Of a DNA stretch of 64,000 nucleotides, positions 28,522 through 37,632 are shown one piece after another. Below the pieces are notes generated by a model. That model saw only the letters and a list, made by a program, of their open reading frames with translations, did not search any database and was not told where the DNA came from. Origin of the DNA: Candidatus Sedimenticola sp. (ex Thyasira tokunagai) (GTDB lineage: Bacteria > Pseudomonadota > Gammaproteobacteria > Chromatiales > Chromatiaceae); contig CP134874.1 in the NCBI GenBank assembly GCA_037318855.1, positions 3,472,598-3,536,597 on the forward strand, written 5' to 3'. A program made the position numbers and the translations under genes. Position 1 is the first letter of the stretch; every line of letters starts with the position of its first letter.

Positions 28522-29928
28522 ATGAAGCATAGACAAAGATCTCTACTACAGCGCAGAAGTTCCATATTCTCCACAATACAGTCACTTTCTGATGGCAGTT
28601 TAATTATTGGGCTGGTCTATGGCATGGCTCTAGTCAATTTTGGGCACCTCCCCCGCCTGTACCTAATGCTTGGTTTGGCGCTTATGGCCATCACCGCCAT
28701 TGTTTACGACCATTTCGGCGTCTACAGTTTCTTTGGCGGATACACTAAAAAAGCCCTGCTCATTGGCAAGGCATGGACGATATCCTTTGCCATACTTCTT
28801 ACGATTGGTTTTCTGTCAAAAACATCAGATCTTTTTTCCAGACAGTTCCTGGCCATGCTCTTTTTCCTCGGTTTTATCGGGCAACAGTTGGTCCACATCA
28901 CGCTTCGCTACCTGCACTCACTGATTAAATCAAATCAAAGCAAGAGCCAGTCTATTATCATCGGAACAGATCAACTGGCCGGCTATCTCTACCAACGGAT
29001 CAATCGCAATCCCTGGCTGGGAGAACATGTTATCGGTCTTATAGAAACAGATTCCGATACCCCGGAAGGTGAAAGAAAGAATGATGAACAACTTCCCATA
29101 CTTGGCAATCTGTCCCAAGTCACCGCATTGGTAGATCAGCACAATATCCGAACCGTCTACATCGCGGTCTCTCTGGATAGCTCACCACTCATCAATGACA
29201 TCTACTTTTCACTTCTCGACAAGAATGTAGATGTTCACTGGGCGCCAAATATTTTTGCTCTAAATCTGCTCAACCACAGTGTCAAAGAGCTCTCCGGCAT
29301 CCCGATCATTACACTCTCGGAGACGCCGCTGGCGGGAACCAGCCTCCTCCTCAAAGCAGTTGAAGATAAATTTATCTCTCTCTTCGTGCTGTTACTCCTC
29401 TCCCCGTTAATGTTGCTGACAGCTGTTGCGATCAAACTCGACTCACGTGGGCCTGTTTTTTTCAAGCAGGAGAGAACCGGCTGGGATGGCAGGAGTTTCA
29501 AGATCTGGAAATTTCGAAGTATGCGTTCCCATAATCCAGAGGAGGGGCTAGTAGAGCAGGCAACCAGGGATGATCCACGCTTCACGCGTATTGGAAAATT
29601 TATCCGCAGGACCAGTATTGATGAACTGCCACAACTGTTCAACGTACTGGATGGCACCATGTCATTGGTAGGCCCCCGCCCCCATGCCATCAGCCACAAT
29701 AAGGAGTATTCAAAACAGATCGAGGCCTATCTCACCCGCCACAGGATCAAACCCGGCATCACCGGTTTGGCACAGGTGCGGGGTCATCGCGGGGAGACAA
29801 AGGAGCTGGATCAGATGGTAAAACGGGTGGAAAGCGATCTTGAGTACATCAACAACTGGTCTATCTGGCTTGATATCAGCATATTATTTCGTACTCTCAG
29901 CGCTCCTTTTCAAAAGGGTGCTTATTAG
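28522..29928 (+). CDS. Undecaprenyl-phosphate sugar phosphotransferase (WbaP/EpsB-type priming enzyme)
   Basis: 468 residues. Four or five N-terminal helices, a central CoA-binding-like domain (SIIIGTDQLAGYLYQRI), one helix at about 290-310 and the C-terminal catalytic sugar-transferase domain: VFFKQERTGWDG, FKIWKFRSM, TSIDELPQLFNVLDG, LVGPRPHA and KPGITGLAQVRG. It moves a sugar phosphate, usually glucose-1-P or galactose-1-P, from UDP-sugar to undecaprenyl phosphate, the first step of repeat-unit assembly. UDP-sugar supply comes from galU and galE at 40-41 kb. It stands alone and faces away from the rest of the exosortase block. Confidence 0.95.
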   Translation: MKHRQRSLLQRRSSIFSTIQSLSDGSLIIGLVYGMALVNFGHLPRLYLMLGLALMAITAIVYDHFGVYSFFGGYTKKALLIGKAWTISFAILLTIGFLSKTSDLFSRQFLAMLFFLGFIGQQLVHITLRYLHSLIKSNQSKSQSIIIGTDQLAGYLYQRINRNPWLGEHVIGLIETDSDTPEGERKNDEQLPILGNLSQVTALVDQHNIRTVYIAVSLDSSPLINDIYFSLLDKNVDVHWAPNIFALNLLNHSVKELSGIPIITLSETPLAGTSLLLKAVEDKFISLFVLLLLSPLMLLTAVAIKLDSRGPVFFKQERTGWDGRSFKIWKFRSMRSHNPEEGLVEQATRDDPRFTRIGKFIRRTSIDELPQLFNVLDGTMSLVGPRPHAISHNKEYSKQIEAYLTRHRIKPGITGLAQVRGHRGETKELDQMVKRVESDLEYINNWSIWLDISILFRTLSAPFQKGAY

Positions 29929-29954
29929 TATCCAGATCACTGTCATCCTATAAA

Positions 29955-30117
29955 CACCCCCTCTCCTTCGGAGGGTGTCGCAAAAGTCCCCTCTCCCCAC
30001 CGGGGAGAGGGTTAGGGTGAGGGGAATCAATAAGTTACTTATTGATTTAATACACCCTCATCCTAACCTTCTCCCTCGTAGGGAGAAGGGACTGGTGCTT
30101 TTACGACACCCTCCTGG
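29955..30117. repeat. Nested palindromic repeat, copy R5
   Basis: Contains GAGGGTGTCGCAAAAGT, the CTCCCCACCGGGGAG hairpin, GGGTTAGGGTGAGGGG, the core and the TTTTACGACACCCTCC end. Outer arms absent. It follows the priming-transferase stop. Confidence 0.9.
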
Positions 30118-30118
30118 G

Positions 30119-30234
30119 GGAGGAGCGAACTTGTTCGCGAAGAACAGGCCCCGGAGGCTGATCGCGAATAAATTCGCTCCTACAGGGAGCATTTTTCTCT
30201 ATGAACATTGCTTCAGGATTATTGTGCATAGCCA
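30119..30234. repeat. REP-bearing MITE-like repeat, family B, truncated copy
   Basis: Starts with a REP hairpin GAGCGAACTTGTTCGCGAA, continues to a second GCGAATAAATTCGCTCCTAC and ends with GATTATTGTGCATAGCCA, the right end of the family. The left end TGGCTATGCACAATAA is missing because the element abuts R5. Confidence 0.8.
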
Positions 30235-30267
30235 CGTAGAGTTAACAGGCCCAAACTATCCGAAACA

Positions 30268-30318
30268 TCAGTCATAGTTTGCAGCAACCCACTGCTTGTA
30301 ACTACCGTCCATCACCGA
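30268..30318 (-). pseudogene. rmlB: Displaced 3' end of rmlB
   Basis: Read leftward from the IS3 edge this gives VMDGSYKQWVAANYD and a stop, a normal RmlB C-terminus. Removing the IS and one copy of the 7-bp duplication TCACCGA joins it in frame to WYLANESWWRS of the gene at 31983-33015. Confidence 0.88.
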
Positions 30319-30345
30319 CGATTATCAAGATAGTTGTCCAATTCT

Positions 30346-31413
30346 CTACGCTGCTTCGTCTCTAATTCCAGCTCCTCTCGAGTCCTGATTCTCCGGGTTC
30401 AGCCATACTTCACCGACTGGCGTCCAGTTCCGTGTTTCTCTACTCCAACGCTCTGGGTTTCGTTGCTTTGCAGCTTCGTAGACCGTCTCCCGATTCGCAA
30501 GAATCGACAGCTCCACACCACTATGACGTTGGGCGGGTGTCACGAACTGAATCCCGCTGTGACGGTGCTCTTCGTTATACCAGCGAATGAAATTGTAAAC
30601 CCAGTCACGCGCAGCATCTAAGCTCTCAAACGGTTTCGACGGAAATGCCGGTGTGTATTTCATTGTCCCAAACAAACTCTCAGAATAGGGGTTGTCGTTG
30701 CTCACCGAAGGGCGACTGAATGACGGCACTACACCCAACTTTTGCAGTGTCGCCAGCATGGTTGCACCTTTCATCGGTGATCCATTATCAGAGTGAAGCA
30801 CCAGCCCACGTTCATGGATACCCTCCGTCAGGCAGGCTTTACGGATCAACAGCGAGGCATTATCAGCTGTCTCATTTTCGTGGATTTCCCACCCGACAAT
30901 CTTGCGGCTGTAGATGTCCATCACTAGGTAAAGCCTGTAGAACATTCCGGTGATGGTCGTTGCCAAGAATGTGATATCCCAACTCCATACCTGATTCGGG
31001 GCTGTAGCCTTGTAAGCCGCTGGCTTGCTCACTCGCCTCGGTGCTTGCACTCTCCCACGGCGATGCAACTGATCTTCCTCCTTCAGTACCCTGTAAAAGC
31101 TGGACTCGGAAGCGATATAGGTGTCTTTGTCGGCCAGTGCCGGTACGATCTGTGATGGCGGTAGGCTTTGGTATGCTTCCTCATTACACGTCTCCAGGAT
31201 CTGCTGTCGCTCCTCCGGTTTCAGTTTGTTCGCGGGCTCTGGGCGTTTAACATCCGGTCGGCCATCGGCATTGACCGCATCACCATCAGTCCAGCGCTTA
31301 TAGGTGCGCAGACTGATCTCCAGTACCTCGCAGGCTTTTTGCGCTGATGCACCGGCACCTACCGCTTCTTCGATCAATTCAACAGCTCTACGGCGATCTG
31401 GGACATTGATCAT
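30346..31413 (-). CDS. IS3-family transposase OrfB (DDE integrase core)
   Basis: 355 residues. An N-terminal HTH-like region (CEVLEISLRTYKRWT) precedes the rve integrase core. The DDE residues are in VWSWDITFL, LVLHSDNGSPM and NPYSESLFGTMKYTP. The start codon overlaps the OrfA stop (ATGA, 31410-31413), so translation is coupled by termination-reinitiation rather than the slippery frameshift used by many IS3 elements. Appears intact. Confidence 0.95.
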   Translation of the reverse strand: MINVPDRRRAVELIEEAVGAGASAQKACEVLEISLRTYKRWTDGDAVNADGRPDVKRPEPANKLKPEERQQILETCNEEAYQSLPPSQIVPALADKDTYIASESSFYRVLKEEDQLHRRGRVQAPRRVSKPAAYKATAPNQVWSWDITFLATTITGMFYRLYLVMDIYSRKIVGWEIHENETADNASLLIRKACLTEGIHERGLVLHSDNGSPMKGATMLATLQKLGVVPSFSRPSVSNDNPYSESLFGTMKYTPAFPSKPFESLDAARDWVYNFIRWYNEEHRHSGIQFVTPAQRHSGVELSILANRETVYEAAKQRNPERWSRETRNWTPVGEVWLNPENQDSRGAGIRDEAA

Positions 31414-31904
31414 TCTTCCTCTCCGTCCCCCCAGATCGCCTGGGCTTTTTTTCTCAGAACCAGTAGGGCTGCGGTTTCAGCTAGCGCTTTCTCTTTGCGG
31501 TTAAGATCTCGCTCCAACTCTTTGATCCGCTTCTCATCCACTTTACGGATATCCTTTAACCGCTTGTTCTGATTTCGATCCCAGTCATTCGCTTGTTCAC
31601 AGGCTTCTCGCCACTCACCGATCTGTTCGGCATACAGTCCACGCTCACGACAGTAAGCGGATAGCTCAGCCTCATTCATTGGTGCAGTCTCAACAACCGC
31701 TGTGAACTTATCTGTGGCACTCCATCCGGTGGGAGTGCTGTCTCCATCAGGCATCAATCGCCCTTCAGCACGGGCTGCTTTTCTCCAGTTGTACAGCGTG
31801 CCTTCGCAGATCCCTTCCTCCTTGGATATCTCTGGTATCGTTTTATTGTTCGGCGGCAGCATCTTTTTCAGTACCGATTCTTTCCGCTCTTTTGGATAAC
31901 CCAT
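31410..31904 (-). CDS. IS3-family transposase OrfA (HTH protein)
   Basis: 164 residues. The N-terminal IS3 OrfA helix-turn-helix is seen as VLKKMLPPNNKTIPEISKEE and GTLYNWRKAA. The C-terminal half is a charged coiled coil (ERDLNRKEKALAETAALL) that carries the usual leucine-zipper function for dimerisation. It binds IS ends and works with OrfB. No damage visible. Confidence 0.93.
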   Translation of the reverse strand: MGYPKERKESVLKKMLPPNNKTIPEISKEEGICEGTLYNWRKAARAEGRLMPDGDSTPTGWSATDKFTAVVETAPMNEAELSAYCRERGLYAEQIGEWREACEQANDWDRNQNKRLKDIRKVDEKRIKELERDLNRKEKALAETAALLVLRKKAQAIWGDGEEE

Positions 31905-31926
31905 TTATTGCTCTCTATGCCCACTC

Positions 31927-33015
31927 TCATTGGTTATTGAAGTCCCATCCTACCGGGTGGACAACTATCCTGACAGAGGGGGTCACCGAACGCCACCAGG
32001 ATTCGTTGGCAAGATACCACTCAACAGTTTTTCTGATACCCGTCTCAAATGTCTCCTGGGGCTGGTAGCCCATTTCAGATGTGATCTTGGTTGCATCAAT
32101 CGCATATCTGCGATCATGGCCCAGCCGGTCTTTCACATGGGTAATCAGGGAGGAGGAAGGCGTCACTGGGAGGGATGAACAACGTTCATCCATCAGTTCA
32201 CACACCAGGCGTACTATATCGATATTAGCCCACTCGTTGTTGCCACCGATATTGTAGGTCTCCCCTACTCTTCCCCCTTTTATGATCTGTTCGATACCCC
32301 GATTGTGATCATCGACATAGAGCCAGTCCCTGATCTGTAAGCCATCCCCATAGATCGGCAGTGGCTTTCCATCCAGAATGTTGGCTATTATCAGAGGGAT
32401 CAATTTTTCCGGGAACTGATAGGGACCGTAGTTATTGGAGCAGTTGCTGGTGGTCACCTGCAACCCGTAGGTATGGTGATAAGATCTGACGATATGATCA
32501 GATGCCGCCTTGCTCGCTGCATAAGGTGAGTTGGGAAGGTACTGGTTAGCCTCACTGAATGGTGGTTCCGAAGGCTCCAGGGTGCCATAGACCTCATCGG
32601 TTGAGACATGATGAAAACGGTGATTGTTCCTAAAAGGCGCACTCTCATCAAGCCATACCGCCTGCGCCGCTTTGAGCAGTGAGTGGGTACCCATTATATT
32701 GGTATCCAGAAATGCATCCGGCCCATGTATGGAGCGGTCTACATGACTCTCAGCAGCAAAATGAACAACTGTATTAATCCCCTCCTTCCGCAGCAGATTC
32801 TCTACCAATGACTGATCTCTGATATCCCCCTGTACAAAGAGGTAATTTTTATTCTGCTCCACCTCAGCCAAACTTGCCCTGTTTCCGGCATAGGTGAGCG
32901 CATCCAAGACTACAACACGTGAACCTGGATTATTTTCCAGCCAGTAGTGAACAAAATTGGCACCAATAAAGCCGGCACCACCAGTAACAAGTAGACTCTC
33001 TGGGCTGTAACTCAT
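31927..33015 (-). CDS. rmlB: dTDP-glucose 4,6-dehydratase with IS-derived C-terminus
   Basis: About 362 residues from ATG 33015 (a longer start at 33027 is possible). SDR fold: LLVTGGAGFIGANFVHYW for NAD binding, HVSTDEVYGTL with the catalytic Asp-Glu, and YAASKAASDH with the Tyr-Lys pair. It converts dTDP-glucose to dTDP-4-keto-6-deoxyglucose, second step to dTDP-rhamnose. The IS3 element entered after ESWWRSV, so the last 19 natural residues are replaced by about 18 residues coded by the IS end (TPSVRIVVHPVGWDFNNQ). The core catalytic parts are untouched, so activity may persist. Confidence 0.93.
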   Translation of the reverse strand: MSYSPESLLVTGGAGFIGANFVHYWLENNPGSRVVVLDALTYAGNRASLAEVEQNKNYLFVQGDIRDQSLVENLLRKEGINTVVHFAAESHVDRSIHGPDAFLDTNIMGTHSLLKAAQAVWLDESAPFRNNHRFHHVSTDEVYGTLEPSEPPFSEANQYLPNSPYAASKAASDHIVRSYHHTYGLQVTTSNCSNNYGPYQFPEKLIPLIIANILDGKPLPIYGDGLQIRDWLYVDDHNRGIEQIIKGGRVGETYNIGGNNEWANIDIVRLVCELMDERCSSLPVTPSSSLITHVKDRLGHDRRYAIDATKITSEMGYQPQETFETGIRKTVEWYLANESWWRSVTPSVRIVVHPVGWDFNNQ

Positions 33016-33032
33016 TTTTCTTTCCATTCTCT

Positions 33033-33358
33033 TAACTCAAGTTTCGGAGTTCGTTAGCCCCCTCTCCCTCAGGAGGGTGTCGCAAAAGTCCCCTCTCCCC
33101 AGCGGGGAGAGGGCTAGGGTGAGGGGGATCAATAGGTAAGTTATTGATTTAATACACCCTCATCCTAACCTTCTCCCTCGTAGGGGGAAGGAATTTGTGC
33201 TTTTACTACACCCTCCTCAGGGAGAGGGTTGGGGTGAGGGGAGTTGAAAAGCTAACGCTTTGATTCTTCTGATTCCCCTCATCCTGTTCTTCTCCCTGAG
33301 GGAGAAGGGACGATCTATCCAGTGCCTTTTGCTTCATTTGAATCCCGAAACTTGAGCT
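33033..33358. repeat. Nested palindromic repeat, complete long copy R6
   Basis: Both outer arms are present, AACTCAAGTTTCGGAGTTC at left and a slightly changed AATCCCGAAACTTGAG at right. The middle has one full core and an additional GGGAGAGGGTTGGGGTGAGGGG segment, making this the longest copy. The right arm encodes the last residues and the stop codon of rmlD. Confidence 0.88.
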
Positions 33359-34224
33359 CTTAAAACCCTATCCAGGCCTTGGCGCCAGTCAGGCTGCTCA
33401 ACACCAAATATTTCATTGATTCTTTGACTATCAAGCACCGAATTTTTAGGCCGTGTGGCTGGAGTCGGGTACTCTTCGGTAGTAATCCGATTTACATTAG
33501 GTAATTTTTCAAGCATTCCATGACTTACAGCCTGCTTGAAAATCTCTTCGGCAAATCCGTGCCAGGAGGTGGCAGGTGAGCCTATATAGTGATAGAGACC
33601 CCACTGCAGCGCATCTCCTCGATCAATCTTTTCCGCAAGCATCAATAGTGTTTCGGCAATATCCCCAGCGTAGGTAGGACCACCATATTGATCAGCAACA
33701 ACACCCAACTCCGCCCTCTCTCCACCAAGACGTAACATCGTTCTAACAAAATTTGCACCCGTGGCTCCAAACACCCAGGCAACACGTAGCGTAATCTGCT
33801 GCTCCAAGGCACTAGCAACTGCCAGCTCACCTTCAAGTTTGCTCTGGCCATAAACACCCTGGGGATTTGGCTGGTCTGACTCTGTATAGGGGGCTTCTTT
33901 TTCTCCATCAAACACATAGTCTGTTGAGATATGGAAAAGAGGAATATCTCTTTCAGCACAAGCATTAGCAAGGTATAACGGACCATCCCGATTAACAGCG
34001 AATGCGATTGCTACCTCTTCTTCAGCCTTATCGACTGCTGTATAAGCAGCCGCATTGATCACAAGATCAGGAGAATATCTAGAAATAAAATCATTTACCG
34101 CATCCCGCTGAGTGATATCAAGTTGATCACAGTCAACAGCTATCACATCAAACCCCATTGTCCGTGCCCGAACATTCAGCTCAGAGCCCACCTGCCCATT
34201 GGAGCCGGTTATCATAATTTTCAT
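33334..34224 (-). CDS. rmlD: dTDP-4-dehydrorhamnose reductase
   Basis: 296 residues. SDR family: IMITGSNGQVGSEL for NADPH binding, VINAAAYTAVDKAE, HISTDYVFDG and VYGQSKLEGE with Tyr-Lys, and the tail motif ATRPKNSVLDS. It catalyses the last step to dTDP-L-rhamnose. The final residues AQVSGFK and the stop are written by the outer arm of repeat R6, so the native end was lost or replaced. The four rml genes lie in order B, D, C, A on the plus-strand map, all leftward, each separated by repeats except C and A, which are 5 bp apart. Confidence 0.95.
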   Translation of the reverse strand: MKIMITGSNGQVGSELNVRARTMGFDVIAVDCDQLDITQRDAVNDFISRYSPDLVINAAAYTAVDKAEEEVAIAFAVNRDGPLYLANACAERDIPLFHISTDYVFDGEKEAPYTESDQPNPQGVYGQSKLEGELAVASALEQQITLRVAWVFGATGANFVRTMLRLGGERAELGVVADQYGGPTYAGDIAETLLMLAEKIDRGDALQWGLYHYIGSPATSWHGFAEEIFKQAVSHGMLEKLPNVNRITTEEYPTPATRPKNSVLDSQRINEIFGVEQPDWRQGLDRVLRAQVSGFK

Positions 34225-34294
34225 CTAACACTCACCTTACGGCTACATCTCATTTTTATAGATCTACCACAGAATTTATATATATAGTTACCGG

Positions 34295-34511
34295 ACTAAC
34301 CCCCTCTCCCTCTGGAGGGCGTCGCAAAAGTCCCCTCTCCCCACCGGGGAGAGGGTTAGGGTGAGGGGGATCAATAGGTAACTTATTGATTTAATACACC
34401 CTCATCCGACCTACATGGACGTAGTAGTGTCGCGAGAGGGCAGGAGCCCGTAGCGACCTAACCTTCTCCCTCGTAGGGAGAAGGGACTGGTGCTTTTACG
34501 ACACCCTCCTG
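34295..34511. repeat. Nested palindromic repeat, copy R7 with 51-bp extra segment
   Basis: Has GTCGCAAAAGTCCCCTCTCC, the ACCGGGGAGAGG hairpin, the core and the arm, plus the same 51-bp segment as R4 (34408-34458) at the same point. Outer arms absent. Confidence 0.9.
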
Positions 34512-34601
34512 TGGGATAGGGGACCCTTCGTTATAGGTTTTCCCATATCCCTAACTCTGTTGGCTTTAACCATCTAGTAACTCAAGTTACCGGGGAAATG
34601 G

Positions 34602-35162
34602 CTACATGCCGGGGTATCGTGGCAAATTGGCCTCGCTCTGCTCAGACAGGACAGGGTACCTGAGGTCTTTCTCAGAGAGTGAAACATCCTGCAAGGGCCA
34701 CTCAATCCCAATGGCAGGATCATTCCATGCAATTCCCTGTTCCGATTCCGGGTGGTAATAGTCTGTACACTGGTAGATAAAATCGGCCACCTCGGATAGG
34801 ACGACAAAACCGTGGGCAAACCCAGGCGGGATATACATCATTCGCATATCGGTATCATCCAGTGCGGCACCGCACCAATCACCAAAGTGTGGAGAGCCTC
34901 TGCGCACATCCACCGCCACATCGTATACGCTACCCCTAGCCACACGCACCAGTTTTCCCTGGGGCTGAACCAACTGGTAGTGGAGCCCGCGTAGAACTCC
35001 TCTGGTTGAACGTGAATGATTCGCCTGAACAAACGGCTCGGTAATACCTGCTTTTGAGTAGGCTCCTGTACGGAATGTCTCCAGGAAAAAACCGCGTTCA
35101 TCACCAAACACCTTTGGCTCAATAATCATCACACCAGGCAACTTTGTCTCGATAAACTCCAT
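34602..35162 (-). CDS. rmlC: dTDP-4-dehydrorhamnose 3,5-epimerase
   Basis: 186 residues, normal length. Cupin epimerase: VKVFGDERGFFLET-type start (seen as IIEPKVFGDERGFFLETF), FVQANHSRSTRGVLRGLHYQ with the catalytic His, VYDVAVDVRRGSPHFG, MMYIPPGFAHGF and DYYHPESEQGIAWNDP. It flips C3 and C5 of the 4-keto sugar before RmlD reduces it. Stop near 34602; the start is 5 bp from the rmlA stop. Confidence 0.96.
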   Translation of the reverse strand: MEFIETKLPGVMIIEPKVFGDERGFFLETFRTGAYSKAGITEPFVQANHSRSTRGVLRGLHYQLVQPQGKLVRVARGSVYDVAVDVRRGSPHFGDWCGAALDDTDMRMMYIPPGFAHGFVVLSEVADFIYQCTDYYHPESEQGIAWNDPAIGIEWPLQDVSLSEKDLRYPVLSEQSEANLPRYPGM

Positions 35163-35167
35163 GCTGC

Positions 35168-36052
35168 TTATTCCTGCCTGAGGAGGTCCAGAAGATACTG
35201 GCCGTAGCCATTTTTACTCAACGGCTGTGCCAGACCGGCCAGCTGTTCAGCATTAATATACCCCATGCGGTAGGCGATCTCTTCAGGGCAGGCGATTTTT
35301 AGTCCCTGGCGCTCCTCCACTACCTGGATAAAGTTAGCGGCGGAGAGGAGTGAATCATGGGTACCCGTATCCAGCCAGGCGAACCCCCGACCCATTACCT
35401 GTACATTGAGCGTTCCTCTTTTCAAATAGACTTTATTGACATCGGTAATTTCCAACTCGCCACGTGGAGAGGGCTCAATACTTTTTGCGATATCAACCAC
35501 ATCATTATCGTAGAAATAGAGACCGGTAACCGCATAATTACTTTTTGGCTGCGCTGGTTTCTCCTCAAGATTGACAGCCTTTCCTTTGTCATCAAAGCTT
35601 ACGACACCGTAACGTTCCGGATCCTTAACATAGTATCCAAACACCGTGGCCCCAGACTCTCTCTCTGTGGCGCTACTCAAAAGTGCATCCATCCCGTGGC
35701 CAAAAAAGATATTGTCACCCAGCACTAAACTGACAGAGTCGTTACCAATGAACTCTTCACCCAACAAAAATGCCTGGGCAAGGCCATCGGGTGAGGGTTG
35801 TACAGTGTAGCTAATCACCATTCCCCACTGACTGCCATCACCGAGGAGGTTGATGAAGGCCTGCTGATCGGCAGGAGTGGTAATAATCAATACCTCACGA
35901 ATCCCCGACAGCATCAGAACAGAGAGTGGATAGTAGATCATCGGCTTGTCATAAACAGGCATCAGCTGTTTACTTACCGAATGGGTCAGTGGGTGCAGTC
36001 GCGTACCCGATCCACCCGCAAGGATGATCCCCTTGTAGTTTTTTTCCATCAT
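35168..36052 (-). CDS. rmlA: Glucose-1-phosphate thymidylyltransferase
   Basis: 294 residues. Nucleotidyltransferase signature [16 protein letters not shown] with [27 protein letters not shown] and [16 protein letters not shown] are also typical. It makes dTDP-glucose from glucose-1-P and dTTP and is normally feedback-inhibited by dTDP-rhamnose. First gene of the C-A pair; the second Met of the annotated start (36049) may be the true one. Confidence 0.96.
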   Translation of the reverse strand: MMEKNYKGIILAGGSGTRLHPLTHSVSKQLMPVYDKPMIYYPLSVLMLSGIREVLIITTPADQQAFINLLGDGSQWGMVISYTVQPSPDGLAQAFLLGEEFIGNDSVSLVLGDNIFFGHGMDALLSSATERESGATVFGYYVKDPERYGVVSFDDKGKAVNLEEKPAQPKSNYAVTGLYFYDNDVVDIAKSIEPSPRGELEITDVNKVYLKRGTLNVQVMGRGFAWLDTGTHDSLLSAANFIQVVEERQGLKIACPEEIAYRMGYINAEQLAGLAQPLSKNGYGQYLLDLLRQE

Positions 36053-36160
36053 CTACAGCCTCACTGCTGTCCCATTTACTTCACAATATGTACCTGCAAA
36101 TCCCTCTTCCAAGGTATTTACAGAGTGCTTTGATCTTTCTGGTCATTATAAACCAGAACA

Positions 36161-36300
36161 TCCCCTCTCCCCACCGGGGAGAGGGTTAGGGTGAGGGGGA
36201 TCAATAGGTAACTTATTGACTTAATACACCCTCATCCTAACCTTCTCCCTCGTAGGGAGAAGGAACTGGTGCTTTTACAACACCCTCGATGGGGTGAGGG
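36161..36300. repeat. Nested palindromic repeat, copy R8
   Basis: Inner part only: CCCTCTCCCCACCGGGGAG hairpin, GTTAGGGTGAGGGGGATC, core with one base change (TTGACTTAATACACCC), CCTTCTCCCTCGTAGGG arm. Lies between rmlA and the DHH gene. Confidence 0.9.
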
Positions 36301-36335
36301 CATTAATCGGACAGCAATATCACATGCCGTTCAAT

Positions 36336-37298
36336 TTAGGAAGCGTATTGCTTATTCAGACTATCGATAAACCTGTCCAGCTCGTTCACCGGCAGATGAT
36401 TAATGCCTGCAGCGCCCTTTCTGCCGCCGCCTGTAGGAAATTCGCTGCAGAGCTCATCTGCACCTGTTTTATTGTTTAGCGGCGCACGGACACTCACCAG
36501 GTACCCCCCCTCCCGGTTGTAGCTCAATACTGCATGGGCAGAGTCAGGGTGCCGGTTGGCAAGATGATTACCAAACACCCCACTGATCCGACGGGACCAT
36601 GTTTCATCAGGAAGGATGTACACAGCAGCTACTGCTGACTTATGCTCCGGCGAAACAGCCTCAGCCTTTGCCATATCGTCGAAATAGCCGGCTTGTAAAG
36701 CAGCAAAGCTTGATTGTTTGTCTGCTACGTAATCGAGTGGACTCTGATAGGGAAGCAGCTCTTTGAATAGGATGTCCGGTGGGAAATGAAGGTCATCAAT
36801 AGAGCTGCCATAGCCATTATAGTTGATGCAGGTACCCAGGGTTTTCAGCTCTGCCAACTGATCACTGTTAATGGCAAGTTGTCCGGCAGCCTGCTCTGCA
36901 CTTGCAATCATATTATCTCCAAATGCCGCCGTGACCGCCCAGCCACGAAAAGCACCCTCAAGAAACTGATCCACCAGCAGGCTGGTGCAAATATTGGAAT
37001 CTGTATCGATAATAGTCTTTAATGCCGGGTGTATTGGGATTTCACCAGGCATATGATGGTCAACATAAAAAACAGAGGCGCCCTGCCGCAATATTCTCTC
37101 CAGCTCTACAGCATTTTTAGCCAAGGAGATATCCAGCACTGTCACTTCATCACCGGCTTGAGCTGACACTCCCTCCAGCAATTTTATGTCCCGTTTTATT
37201 CCGGTAACAAGGGTAGACTCTTTTGACTCTGCTAGTCGAAGTTGAAGCAGTGCACAGATACCATCTGCATCACCGTTAAATACATCAATTGTTGTCAT
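36336..37298 (-). CDS. DHH-family phosphoesterase-like protein
   Basis: 320 residues. DHH motifs: FNGDADGICALLQL (motif with two Asp), VTVLDISL, and YVDHHMPGE (the name-giving DHH). The C-terminal DHHA1 part ends with GGGRKGAAGINHLP. The family includes RecJ, oligoribonucleases (NrnA) and cyclic-dinucleotide phosphodiesterases; the short length fits the stand-alone group, not RecJ. Substrate unknown; it could degrade nano-RNA or cyclic dinucleotides. It is a single gene between rmlA and the PAPS gene, flanked by repeats, and need not serve the polysaccharide. Confidence 0.8.
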   Translation of the reverse strand: MTTIDVFNGDADGICALLQLRLAESKESTLVTGIKRDIKLLEGVSAQAGDEVTVLDISLAKNAVELERILRQGASVFYVDHHMPGEIPIHPALKTIIDTDSNICTSLLVDQFLEGAFRGWAVTAAFGDNMIASAEQAAGQLAINSDQLAELKTLGTCINYNGYGSSIDDLHFPPDILFKELLPYQSPLDYVADKQSSFAALQAGYFDDMAKAEAVSPEHKSAVAAVYILPDETWSRRISGVFGNHLANRHPDSAHAVLSYNREGGYLVSVRAPLNNKTGADELCSEFPTGGGRKGAAGINHLPVNELDRFIDSLNKQYAS

Positions 37299-37325
37299 GG
37301 TTGCTCTGTTGTGTGAAATGAGAGG

Positions 37326-37362
37326 TAGGAGAGAGCTCGTTCGCGAACAAGCTCGCTCTTAC
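37326..37362. repeat. Single REP hairpin
   Basis: GAGCTCGTTCGCGAACAAGCTC is a near-perfect palindrome of the TTCGCGAA REP type found in the family B repeats, standing alone upstream of the DHH gene. Confidence 0.7.
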
Positions 37363-37385
37363 ACAAAACAGTTGGCATTACCTTC

Positions 37386-37593
37386 CCAAGTTTAGGAGTT
37401 CGTTAGCCCCCTCTCCTTCAGGAGGATGTCGCAAAAGTCCCCTCTCCCCACCGGGGGAGAGGGTTAGGGTGAGGGGGATCAATAGGTAACTTATTGATTT
37501 GATACACCCTCATCCTAACCTTCTCCCTCGTAGGGAGAAGGGACGGTCTAATTAAGCTTTTTTACGTCGCTTGAACCCCGAAACATAAGTTAC
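37386..37593. repeat. Nested palindromic repeat, complete copy R9
   Basis: Outer arms AAGTTTAGGAGTTC (left) and GAACCCCGAAACATAAGTT (right), both with a few changes, enclose the full hairpin and core. Confidence 0.88.
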
Positions 37594-37632
37594 CTGGATT
37601 GCTCACTGTACGTGATGATCATAAACATTGGT

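Larger units (their letters stand above)
30319..31982 (-). mobile_element. IS3-family insertion sequence in the 3' end of rmlB (1,664 bp)
   Basis: Imperfect inverted ends share TCA(A/G)GATAGTTGTCCA (30324-30340 and its complement 31959-31976). A 7-bp direct repeat, TCACCGA, flanks the element (30312-30318, 31983-31989). Two overlapping transposase frames fill it. The repaired rmlB frame across the site confirms both boundaries to within a base or two. Confidence 0.92.

Noticed and set aside
29975..30277. 100-codon ORF containing GERVRVRGINKLLIDL
   Set aside because: It is read from the palindromic and REP repeats, and the same peptide recurs wherever these repeats are in frame.
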